A stretch of DNA of 10,351 nucleotides from Bacteroidota bacterium (lineage in GTDB: Bacteria; Bacteroidota; Bacteroidia; Flavobacteriales_D; JABDKJ01), in assembly GCA_027621335.1 (NCBI GenBank), contig JAQCAN010000074.1:1-10351 (forward strand). The letters are read 5' to 3'. How positions within the stretch are numbered: position 1 is the stretch's first letter; each line of letters starts with the position of its first letter. The translations under genes and the position numbers were made by a program. Of the stretch, positions 1-6,067 are shown in pieces. The notes beneath the pieces were generated by a model. That model was not told the origin of the DNA and ran no database searches. It saw only the letters and a program-made list of their open reading frames with translations.

Positions 1-401
1 GCCAATGCATCCATGCGTTCCACGGTCAAACGTGCAAAAGCAGTTGCAAAATACGTGCGCTGAGCTTTCACCTCTACGGCTGTCATGAGAACTGCGTCAC
101 TCTCCAGGTTGACCTTGATGTTAGAGGCGTTGGCCGAAGTCACATTGATGATCCTGGTCGAATATCCCAGGAAGCTGATCTGAAGATTCAAAGGAAGGCT
201 GCGGTCCGTCTGGAGGCTGAACTTTCCATCAATATCTGTGGTCACTCCGATGCTCGTTCCTTCTATGACAACAGCCGCACCGATCAGGGTCTCCTTTGTG
301 GTGGAGTCTAAGATCTGTCCTTTGATGGTCGTCTGAGCCGCCAATTCTCCTAGAAAAGGGCAGATGAACAGAAGGCAGACGAGGAGCTGTTTTGACATCA
401 T
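1..401 (-). CDS. TonB-dependent receptor, N-terminal part (cut by window edge)
   Basis: Only the first 133 codons are present; the gene continues beyond base 1. The translation starts with a Sec signal peptide (MMSKQLLVCLLFICPFLGEL, cleavage probably just after the Ala-Ala-Gln near residues 21-23). Residues about 25-105 form a carboxypeptidase-regulatory-like beta domain (TIKGQILDSTTKETLIGAAV, then GTSIGVTTDIDGKFSL and ISFLGYSTRIINV), which in Bacteroidota sits in front of the plug of outer-membrane TonB-dependent receptors. The segment VEVKAQR followed by LTVERMDALA resembles the start of the plug in a receptor family with an LTVE-x-(M/L)-D motif. The expected role is TonB-driven uptake of an unknown ligand at the outer membrane; the ligand cannot be told from this part. 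It begins 21 bases after the DUF4293 stop on the same strand, so the two may be co-transcribed. The first of two adjacent ATG codons was taken as start. An unrelated outer-membrane protein carrying the same N-terminal domain is possible but less likely. Confidence 0.75.
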   Translation of the reverse strand, partial: MMSKQLLVCLLFICPFLGELAAQTTIKGQILDSTTKETLIGAAVVIEGTSIGVTTDIDGKFSLQTDRSLPLNLQISFLGYSTRIINVTSANASNIKVNLESDAVLMTAVEVKAQRTYFATAFARLTVERMDAL

Positions 402-422
402 TTTAGCAGTCGTTGTTAACAC

Positions 423-866
423 TTACCTGAGTCGATCCAAAGAACGAACAAGTTCTTCGTCACGCTTTATTCCTCTGTTAGCCAGATGAACCAAGCCTAA
501 GGCCAATAAGGGCAAAAATAGTGAGATTCCATAGCTCACAGCATTCCTGTCAGAAAGACCTGAAATCACACCTTCCAATGAAATGGAGGCCACCACGATA
601 TAGGCCAGTATAAGTACATAGCTCATTCTCCCTAAAAGCAATTGGCGTTTTCTATCCTTGAACAGGAAGATGGTCACAAGGAGGGTGGCCATGATGAGAT
701 AGCCTATGAAGCTCATTGGAAAGGGAAGTAGGTTCTGAGATGCAGTGAAGCCTCCTCCGAAAATGGTGTAGTCCACTTCCGCGATCGTGGCCAATGGCCA
801 GAGGGACATCAGACCAATAAGCACGATTGCGCCTGAAAGAAATAAAGTTTGGATACGTTGAAGCAT
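423..866 (-). CDS. DUF4293 family integral membrane protein
   Basis: This 147-residue protein has four predicted membrane helices at about residues 8-29, 52-70, 81-103 and 112-130. It ends in a charged cytoplasmic-looking tail, LANRGIKRDEELVRSLDRLR, and begins MLQRIQT. Both ends match my memory of the DUF4293 family, which is confined largely to Bacteroidota and has no established function. It lies divergently to rho, a pairing I recall from other members of the phylum, but the sequence gives no clue to a functional link. The ATG at 866 lies inside a perfect 10-base palindrome. The gene is complete and the downstream TonB-dependent receptor follows after 21 bases. Family assignment is by recognition of the pattern, not by a search. 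Confidence 0.8.
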   Translation of the reverse strand: MLQRIQTLFLSGAIVLIGLMSLWPLATIAEVDYTIFGGGFTASQNLLPFPMSFIGYLIMATLLVTIFLFKDRKRQLLLGRMSYVLILAYIVVASISLEGVISGLSDRNAVSYGISLFLPLLALGLVHLANRGIKRDEELVRSLDRLR

Positions 867-870
867 GCTT
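861..870. repeat. 10-base perfect palindrome over the DUF4293 start codon
   Basis: AAGCATGCTT reads the same on both strands and contains the ATG of the DUF4293 gene (minus strand, 866-864). It may be chance. A second perfect palindrome, TGGCGCCA, lies at 883-890, just inside the region where transcription of this gene would start. Confidence 0.35.
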
Positions 871-891
871 TAAAGTGACATTTGGCGCCAC

Positions 892-899
892 GAAATATA
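892..899 (-). promoter_or_regulatory. Candidate -7 element for the DUF4293 gene
   Basis: On the minus strand the sequence TATATTTC (followed by G) matches the Bacteroidota -7 consensus TAnnTTTG at all but the last base. It lies 25 bases before the ATG, which gives a short leader. No TTG was found at the expected -33 distance, so support rests on the -7 box and its position only. Confidence 0.3.
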
Positions 900-1030
900 G
901 ACAATGTTCTGAATTGGGGTGCTCACGCTCAAGTCTTTATGAATACTGAAAGTGCTTTGCTTTTCAAATTATGCTAATATTGCAACCTGATTCGGGATAT
1001 TTCCATTCTGGAAGGTCCCATCCATCACAC

Positions 1031-1038
1031 TATCTTTT
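1031..1038 (+). promoter_or_regulatory. Candidate -7 element for rho
   Basis: TATCTTTT matches TAnnTTTG except for the last base. A weak -33-like TTCTGG lies at 1006-1011, about 19 bases upstream. A start near 1045 would give a leader of about 55 bases before the rho ATG. A rival box, TAATATTG at 975-982, has a TTTG at 956-959 but the spacing is short. Neither is proven; the 867-1099 region holds no gene and must contain promoters in both directions. Confidence 0.3.
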
Positions 1039-1099
1039 TCCAATCCAGCGGCCAAGACGTAGGTCGCTTCACAATTTTTCAAAGTATATCCCAATAGTC

Positions 1100-2707
1100 A
1101 TGTATGACATTATAGAACTAAGCGGCATGAAAGTGACCGAGCTTCAAGAAATAGCAGAGAAGCTGAACATTTCAAATTTCAAGACCCTTAAGAAACAAGA
1201 TGTGATCTATCGCATCCTAGATGAACAAGCAATCAACCCAATAGCGAAGGAAGATGCTCCTGCTGGGACTGAGGATTCTGAAAAGAAGGAAGAGCCTGTT
1301 CAGGAAAGAAAAAGGGACGAGCGCCCTCCACGTGAGAAGAGGCATGAAGGTCCGAGAGACCGCCAGCGTGATTCAAAGGACGAACAGAAGCGACCTGAGA
1401 ATAATATCAACAAGGACGAACAAAAGCGACCTGAGAACAAGGAGGTGAACGGCTCGGAGGATTCCAAGGAGAACACCAACAAGGAAGGAGGACCCAGAAA
1501 CAACGATCGTGGAAATAAGGAGAGAAGGAATGACCGCAATGGTCAAGACAGAAAGCCGAAAGCCCCTAAAGAAGAAGAGTACGGGTACAACTTCGATGGG
1601 CTGATCGTCCAAGAAGGTGTCTTGGAGACCATGCCTGATGGCTATGGCTTCTTGAGAAGTTCAGACTATAACTATCTGAATTCTCCTGATGATGTCTATG
1701 TGAGCCAAGCGCAGATCAAGCATTATGGCTTGAAGACGGGTGATACAGTCAAAGGACCGATCCGTCCGCCACGTATCGGAGAGAAGTACTTCCCACTGAT
1801 CTCTGCGGAGAGCATCAATGGTCGTGATCCTGAATTCGTGAGGGACCGTGTGCCTTTCAAGTACCTCACCCCATTGTTCCCTAGTCAGAAGTTGAACCTT
1901 TCAGGGAATAATAAGAACATCTCTACCCGAATCATGGACCTTTTCTCGCCTATTGGAAAGGGACAGAGAGGAATGATCGTAGCACAGCCTAAGACCGGTA
2001 AGACCGTTCTATTGAAAGATGTGGCGAATGCCATTGCGGAGAATCACCCTGAGGTCTACCTCATCATCCTTTTGATCGATGAACGTCCTGAGGAAGTAAC
2101 GGATATGGCTAGAAGCGTGAAAGCTGAGGTCGTAGCCTCCACCTTTGATGAGCCTGCGGAGCGTCACGTGAAGATCGCCAATATCGTCTTGGAGAAAGCC
2201 AAGCGCATGGTAGAGTGCGGACATGACGTCTGTATCCTATTGGATTCCATCACTCGTCTGGCCCGTGCCTACAACACCGTCTCTCCTGCTTCAGGTAAGG
2301 TATTGACCGGTGGTGTGGATGCGAACGCGCTTCAGAAGCCTAAGAGCTTCTTCGGTGCTGCCCGTAAGATCGAGAACGGAGGGTCTTTGACCATCCTTGC
2401 GACAGCCTTGACCGAGACGGGTTCCAAGATGGACGAAGTCATCTTCGAAGAATTCAAGGGAACAGGTAACATGGAACTGCAGTTGGATCGTAAATTGGCC
2501 AACAAGCGAGTCTACCCAGCCATCGACATTCCTGCGTCTGGAACGAGAAGAGAGGATCTGCTCATGGACAAGGATACACTCCAGAGGGTTTGGATCCTTA
2601 GGAAGCATTTGTCTGACATGAACCCGATCGAAGCCATGGAGTTCATCAAGGACCGTATCACCTCGACTCAGAACAATGAGGAATTCCTCATTTCAATGAA
2701 CGGTTGA
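1100..2707 (+). CDS. rho: Transcription termination factor Rho with long disordered insert
   Basis: Rho is a hexameric RNA-dependent ATPase that translocates on nascent RNA and releases RNA polymerase. The open frame extends upstream to 971, but the ATG at 1100 (MYDIIELSGM) was chosen because it begins the conserved N-terminal Rho_N helical domain (about 1-45); the 43 preceding residues look non-coding. Residues about 46-160 are a very charged low-complexity stretch rich in K, R, E, D, N and Q, with two copies of KDEQKRPEN at 93-101 and 105-113. The OB-fold RNA-binding domain follows (about 163-245; DGYGFLRS at 180-187). The ATPase core has the Walker A loop QPKTGKT (296-302), the catalytic-site segment LLIDERPEEV (324-333), Walker B CILLDSITRLARAY (378-391), Q-loop SPASGKVLTGGVD (395-407) and R-loop GTGNMELQLDR (454-464). 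At 535 residues it is about 115 longer than E. coli Rho (419). It stands alone between a divergent gene and its own terminator. Confidence 0.97.
   Translation: MYDIIELSGMKVTELQEIAEKLNISNFKTLKKQDVIYRILDEQAINPIAKEDAPAGTEDSEKKEEPVQERKRDERPPREKRHEGPRDRQRDSKDEQKRPENNINKDEQKRPENKEVNGSEDSKENTNKEGGPRNNDRGNKERRNDRNGQDRKPKAPKEEEYGYNFDGLIVQEGVLETMPDGYGFLRSSDYNYLNSPDDVYVSQAQIKHYGLKTGDTVKGPIRPPRIGEKYFPLISAESINGRDPEFVRDRVPFKYLTPLFPSQKLNLSGNNKNISTRIMDLFSPIGKGQRGMIVAQPKTGKTVLLKDVANAIAENHPEVYLIILLIDERPEEVTDMARSVKAEVVASTFDEPAERHVKIANIVLEKAKRMVECGHDVCILLDSITRLARAYNTVSPASGKVLTGGVDANALQKPKSFFGAARKIENGGSLTILATALTETGSKMDEVIFEEFKGTGNMELQLDRKLANKRVYPAIDIPASGTRREDLLMDKDTLQRVWILRKHLSDMNPIEAMEFIKDRITSTQNNEEFLISMNG
1376..1447 (+). 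repeat. Tandem duplication of a 36-base (12-codon) unit within rho
   Basis: Units start at 1376 and 1412. The first 26 bases of each (1376-1401 and 1412-1437) are identical except for one G/A difference, which is synonymous (CAG/CAA, Gln). The last ten bases of the units have diverged. The period is a whole number of codons, so the duplication lengthens the disordered linker by 12 residues without breaking the frame. Confidence 0.85.
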
Positions 2708-2727
2708 TACCATACTGAATGATGTTG

Positions 2728-2761
2728 AAGCCCTTCGCTTGAATAGCGAAGGGCTTTTTTT
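2728..2761 (+). terminator. Intrinsic terminator of rho
   Basis: An 11-base-pair perfect stem (AAGCCCTTCGC at 2728-2738 and GCGAAGGGCTT at 2746-2756) encloses the 7-base loop TTGAATA and runs into seven T residues (2755-2761). It lies 20 bases after the rho stop. The gene for the factor itself therefore ends with a factor-independent terminator, which should insulate it from the membrane-protein gene at 2820. Confidence 0.9.
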
Positions 2762-2819
2762 ATTCGACCTTCTTTGCTTTAGCCTATTTTGGGGCTCAGA
2801 AGCCAATAGACCTCCACCC

Positions 2820-3359
2820 ATGCGTATACCACTTCTATTTGCCTTGACATGGATGGTCGTGAAGATCATCATCTTCTATACGTCCATCGTCACCGACACC
2901 CTTCAGGCAGGCATCTTTTTGAACTTGCTCTTCATTGCGATCCTGGTGTATTCAGGGGTCAGGAAGGGCGCAGCTACAAGCATGGAACTCTTCCATCTGC
3001 TCAAGGCGGGCATGCGACCTGCAGCTACCTATGTGCTTTTGGTGAGCATCGGCATCTTCTGCTACTACAAGTTCTTAGATGCCGATTTCTTCGAGAGTCG
3101 CTTGGAAGAGGTGGTCATCCAGACTCAGAAAGGAATCGAATCCGCGGGTGGATGGGAGGCCTTCCGCAAATCGGAGAATGTGGACCCAAGCATGGACAAG
3201 GAAAGCTTTCTTGAGGAACAAAGGACCTCATTGGGACGCATCCTGTTCTCTGCACTACCGCAAGCTTCCTATTCGCTCTTGGCACTCACCATGACGGCTT
3301 TCTTCTACAGCTTCATCACCTCCTTCATCTTTAAAGGGATGCAGCGCTATCTCAAGTGA
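2820..3359 (+). CDS. DUF4199-like four-helix membrane protein
   Basis: The protein has 179 residues from the ATG at 2820 (MRIPLLFALTW). An upstream TTG in the same frame at 2739 falls inside the rho terminator loop and was rejected. Helices are predicted at about 4-21, 29-46, 66-83 and 148-171, with a long soluble charged segment at about 88-140 between helices three and four (YYKFLDADFFESRLEEVV near the start). A GVRKG turn follows helix two. This plan, two pairs of helices with a K-F-(I/L)-D-x-D-F element after helix three, fits the DUF4199 family of Bacteroidota, whose function is unknown. The family name is tentative. The gene's last 8 bases overlap the last 8 bases of the convergent mpl-like gene. 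The -7-like box TATTTTGG at 2785-2792 is too weak to call. Confidence 0.75.
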   Translation: MRIPLLFALTWMVVKIIIFYTSIVTDTLQAGIFLNLLFIAILVYSGVRKGAATSMELFHLLKAGMRPAATYVLLVSIGIFCYYKFLDADFFESRLEEVVIQTQKGIESAGGWEAFRKSENVDPSMDKESFLEEQRTSLGRILFSALPQASYSLLALTMTAFFYSFITSFIFKGMQRYLK

Positions 3360-4707
3360 GCAATTCCTTGGCGAAGGCTTTCAGATCCAGTCCTTTGAAA
3401 TTGCCTGAGCTCATAAGCAACAGGTTCTTTCCGTGCCAATCCATGTCCCTCAAAGCCTTCACCATCTCTTCCGAAGAGTCGAAGACGAAGAGGTTTCCTT
3501 CTCCGAACGCGGCTCTGACCTCTTCCTTGCTGATGGGCTCTAGTCGCTTATGGGCTATGACCTCGGGATCATAGAAGATGAAGGCTCTATCGGCCTTGCT
3601 CATGCTGCCCTTATATTCCTGAAGGAAATTCTTGTTCAGGCTACTGAAGGTGTGCAGCTCCATGCAGGCGATGAGCTCCCGGTCAGGATATTGCTCCTTC
3701 AAGGCCTCCGTGGTGGCTTTCAGTTTTGAAGGGCTATGGGCGAAGTCTTTATAGGCCACATGATCCGGTAGCTCTTGCAATAATTCCAAGCGTCTGGCCG
3801 CTCCACCGAAGCTGGCAATGGCTTCATAGAAGTCTTCTTCGTTCACGGCCAAGCTCTTGCAGACCAATAAAGCCGCATTTAGATTCTGCAGGTTATGCTT
3901 GCCGAAGACCTGAAGGGATGTGCGCTCCTCCCCATGTTCCAAATAGGTGATGCCGTGCTCTATGACGTGCGGATGTGTGCCATAGGACAAGCACTGAATG
4001 CGATGCCCTTGCTTCTTGGCAATGGCCCTCAAGCGGTCATCCCCGTCATAATAGATCAGAGTGCCACCATCGGCAATGGTCTCAGCAAAGCGCTCGAATT
4101 GCTCCACATAATTCGTGAAGGTGGGGAAGACATTGATGTGATCCCAAGCTATGCCACTGAGCACGGCAATCTCTGGCTGATACAGGTGGAACTTGGGCCT
4201 ACGGTCGATGGGAGAGGAGAGGTATTCATCGCCTTCCAAGATAATCAAGGGCGCATCGCTCAACTTGACCATGCAATCGAATCCATCCAGCTGAGCGCCT
4301 ACCATGAAGTCGTAGTCCATGCCCACTTGCCCCAGCACATGGAGGATCATGGCGGTGATGCTGGTCTTGCCATGGCTGCCTCCAATGACCACGCGGGTCT
4401 TTGCCTTGGATTGCTCGTAGAGGTATTCTGGATAGGAGAAGATGGTGAGGCCGAGTTCCTTGGCTTTGAGAAGCTCGGGATTATCTTCCCTGGCATGCAT
4501 CCCTAGGATGATGGCGTCCATTGAAGCATCCAGTTTTTCAGGGAACCAGCCCATCTCCGCAGGCAATATGTTTTCCTTCTCCAAGCGACCTCTGGAGGGG
4601 TCGAAGATCTGATCATCCGATCCAGTGACCTCCATTCCTTTGCGTTTCAAGGCGATGGCCAGGTTGTGCATGGCGGCTCCGCCAATAGCGATAAAGTGTA
4701 CTCTCAT
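3352..4707 (-). CDS. Mpl-like Mur ligase (UDP-MurNAc peptide ligase family)
   Basis: This 451-residue protein follows the order of Mpl, which in other bacteria joins recovered tripeptide to UDP-MurNAc in peptidoglycan recycling. The N-terminal nucleotide domain begins MRVHFIAIGGAAMHNLA with TGSDD at 28-32. The central ATPase domain has P-loop GGSHGKTS at 109-116 (usually GTHGKTT), EGDEY at 158-162, DRRPKF at 168-173 and WDHINVF at 188-194. FGKHNLQNLNAA lies at 268-279. The C-terminal domain has ARRLELL at 304-310, DFAHSPSKL at 321-329 (Mpl and MurC usually have D-x-H-H-P-T) and MSSGNFKGL at 432-440. The start at 4707 was preferred to the ATG at 4734 because it starts directly with the family's MR(V/I)H segment. 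The changed motifs at the substrate side make the exact acceptor and peptide uncertain. It ends convergently within the membrane-protein gene and is divergent from the hydrolase gene 77 bases away. Confidence 0.88.
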   Translation of the reverse strand: MRVHFIAIGGAAMHNLAIALKRKGMEVTGSDDQIFDPSRGRLEKENILPAEMGWFPEKLDASMDAIILGMHAREDNPELLKAKELGLTIFSYPEYLYEQSKAKTRVVIGGSHGKTSITAMILHVLGQVGMDYDFMVGAQLDGFDCMVKLSDAPLIILEGDEYLSSPIDRRPKFHLYQPEIAVLSGIAWDHINVFPTFTNYVEQFERFAETIADGGTLIYYDGDDRLRAIAKKQGHRIQCLSYGTHPHVIEHGITYLEHGEERTSLQVFGKHNLQNLNAALLVCKSLAVNEEDFYEAIASFGGAARRLELLQELPDHVAYKDFAHSPSKLKATTEALKEQYPDRELIACMELHTFSSLNKNFLQEYKGSMSKADRAFIFYDPEVIAHKRLEPISKEEVRAAFGEGNLFVFDSSEEMVKALRDMDWHGKNLLLMSSGNFKGLDLKAFAKELLT

Positions 4708-4784
4708 GCCAGTGAAGTTCCTCTGAAAGGGCATCCGTACATTAGCCCCGTAGAACTTTTGTTCACGTCATAATTCACCATAGC

Positions 4785-5633
4785 ATGCAACTGTACAGTA
4801 TAGAGACCGGACGCTTCAAACTTGATGGAGGAGCCATGTTCGGAGTGGTCCCGAAATCCATTTGGCAACGCAGCAATCCAGCCGATGAGAACAACCTCTG
4901 CCCTTGGGCTATGCGCTGTTTGCTCATGGAGGATGAGGACCGTCTTATGCTCTTCGATACAGGCATTGGCACCAAGCAGGACGAGAAGTTCCTGAAGCAC
5001 TATTACCTGCATGGGGATGATACCTTGGACAAGAGCCTCGCGGCACACGGATTCCACCGCGATGATATCACCGATGTCTTCCTGACCCATCTGCATTTCG
5101 ACCACTGTGGTGGGGCCATTGAACGGAATGGGGAAGGGCAATTCCGTCCAGCCTTCAAGAATGCCGTGTATTGGAGCAATGAACAACATTGGAAATGGGC
5201 CACTGAGCCCAACCCTAGGGAGAAAGCCTCCTTCCTGAAAGAGAATATCCTGCCCATCCAAGAGAGTGGGCAGCTGAAATTCATCCAACGCAATGGCCAG
5301 TGGACCAGAGACGTCTTCAATAACGTGGACATCTTCTTTGCCGATGGCCACACGGAGAGCCAGATGATCCCGCAGATCAGCTACAAGGGGAAGACCTTGG
5401 TCTTCATGGCCGACCTCTTGCCCTCCACAGGACACATCCCACTGCCTTTCGTTATGGGCTATGACACCCGCCCCCTTCTCACCTTGAGTGAGAAAGAATT
5501 GTTCCTTGAGACTGCGGCCGCCAAGGACTACTTACTCTTCCTTGAACACGATTCACAGAATGTCCTCTGCACGGTGAAGCGAGGCGAAAGAAGGGTGGAG
5601 CTGGATAGGGTGAACCCCGTCTTCGAACTTTAA
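4785..5633 (+). CDS. Metallo-beta-lactamase-fold hydrolase
   Basis: The 282-residue protein carries every metal-binding position of the fold: THLHFDH at 101-107 (His102, His104, Asp106, His107), His189 in DGHTESQ, Asp210 in FMADLL, and His255 in FLEHD. LMLFDTGIG at 54-62 is the usual early strand and Asp. It should bind two metal ions and hydrolyse an ester, thioester or lactone-type bond in the cytoplasm; no signal peptide is visible. The family covers quorum-sensing lactonases, glyoxalase II-like enzymes and many of unknown substrate, and nothing here decides between them. Its neighbours, mpl-like and murB, are both on the opposite strand, so there is no operon to suggest a role. It ends 8 bases from the convergent DUF3467 gene. 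Confidence 0.9.
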   Translation: MQLYSIETGRFKLDGGAMFGVVPKSIWQRSNPADENNLCPWAMRCLLMEDEDRLMLFDTGIGTKQDEKFLKHYYLHGDDTLDKSLAAHGFHRDDITDVFLTHLHFDHCGGAIERNGEGQFRPAFKNAVYWSNEQHWKWATEPNPREKASFLKENILPIQESGQLKFIQRNGQWTRDVFNNVDIFFADGHTESQMIPQISYKGKTLVFMADLLPSTGHIPLPFVMGYDTRPLLTLSEKELFLETAAAKDYLLFLEHDSQNVLCTVKRGERRVELDRVNPVFEL

Positions 5634-5643
5634 GGAGGTGATC
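5631..5643 (+). other. Long match to the complement of the 16S rRNA 3' end
   Basis: TAAGGAGGTGATC is the exact complement of the 16S 3' end as found in E. coli. It starts with the stop codon of the hydrolase gene and lies in the 8-base gap before the convergent DUF3467 stop. No plus-strand gene follows, so it cannot act as an ordinary ribosome-binding site. On the minus strand it reads as an anti-Shine-Dalgarno sequence directly after the DUF3467 stop. The Bacteroidota 16S end, as I recall it, differs at one base of this stretch. Confidence 0.4.
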
Positions 5644-5965
5644 AGGCTTCGCCTGTTGGTCCTCCGAAGTTCATTGGAAGGCCTATCTCAGGCATGCCCG
5701 CTTCGGAGATATCCCCATGCTGATTCTCGAATCGGCTGATGTTTTCCGCCAAGGCCCTCTGCAAGCGCTTTGCGTGCTGAGGCGTGAGGATGATCCTAGA
5801 CTGCACTTTGGCCTTGGGCATGCCCGGCATCACACGGATGAAATCCAGCACGAATTCGCTTTGGGAATGCGTGATGACACATAAGTTGGAATAGACCCCT
5901 CCTGCGATATCCTCAGTGAGTTCGATGTTCAGTTGCCCTTGCTTGGGCTTTTTATCTTCAGCCAT
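5642..5965 (-). CDS. DUF3467 family small protein
   Basis: The 107-residue protein begins MAEDKKPKQGQLNIELTEDI. The ATG at 5965 was preferred to one at 6058 because the extra 31 residues resemble untranslated leader and contain a promoter-like element. The core, with GGVYSNLCVITHSQSEFVLD (23-42), FIRVMPG (42-48), KVQSRIILTPQHAKRLQRAL (53-72) and ENISRFE (74-80), fits DUF3467, a family of small soluble proteins widespread in Bacteroidota with no settled function. The C-terminal tail (about 84-107) is Gly/Pro-rich and probably flexible. It lies 102 bases after murB on the same strand and may be transcribed both with murB and from its own promoter. Confidence 0.85.
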   Translation of the reverse strand: MAEDKKPKQGQLNIELTEDIAGGVYSNLCVITHSQSEFVLDFIRVMPGMPKAKVQSRIILTPQHAKRLQRALAENISRFENQHGDISEAGMPEIGLPMNFGGPTGEA

Positions 5966-6021
5966 GGTGTAAGTTCTTTTGATGTCCTCTTGAAATGAAG
6001 GACGTTCTTTTCTTGAAGGGC

Positions 6022-6029
6022 CAAAGGTA
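6022..6029 (-). promoter_or_regulatory. Candidate -7 element for the DUF3467 gene
   Basis: TACCTTTG on the minus strand is an exact match to the Bacteroidota -7 consensus TAnnTTTG. It sits in the 102-base gap between murB and the DUF3467 gene, 56 bases before the chosen ATG, giving a leader of about 50 bases. No clear TTG is present at the -33 position. This also argues against the longer start at 6058, which would lie upstream of the box. Confidence 0.45.
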
Positions 6030-6067
6030 AGCAGCCTGATGCTGTCCGTGGGAGTCACTTGTTACCT

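Noticed and set aside
971..1099. A 43-codon upstream extension of rho from an ATG at 971
   Set aside because: The added residues have no resemblance to the Rho N-terminus, the region holds promoter-like boxes, and the family start MYDIIEL lies at 1100.
2785..2792. TATTTTGG as a -7 promoter box for the DUF4199-like gene
   Set aside because: It departs from the consensus at an important base and has no TTG at a workable distance.
2739..2819. A 27-codon extension of the DUF4199-like gene from a TTG at 2739
   Set aside because: The TTG is in the loop of the rho terminator and the codons cross its T tract; the ATG at 2820 opens directly with a membrane helix.
3895..4506. A 203-codon open frame on the plus strand inside the mpl-like gene
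   Set aside because: It is antisense to a gene with clear Mur ligase motifs and its translation shows no recognisable domain; its openness follows from the codon use of the true gene.
4704..5435. A 243-codon minus-strand open frame across the hydrolase gene
   Set aside because: It is antisense to the metallo-beta-lactamase-fold gene, which has all metal ligands; the translation shows no recognisable domain.
5643..5655. CAGGC-TTC-GCCTG hairpin at the end of the DUF3467 gene, as a terminator
   Set aside because: The stem has only five pairs, lies in coding sequence and has no T tract on either strand.
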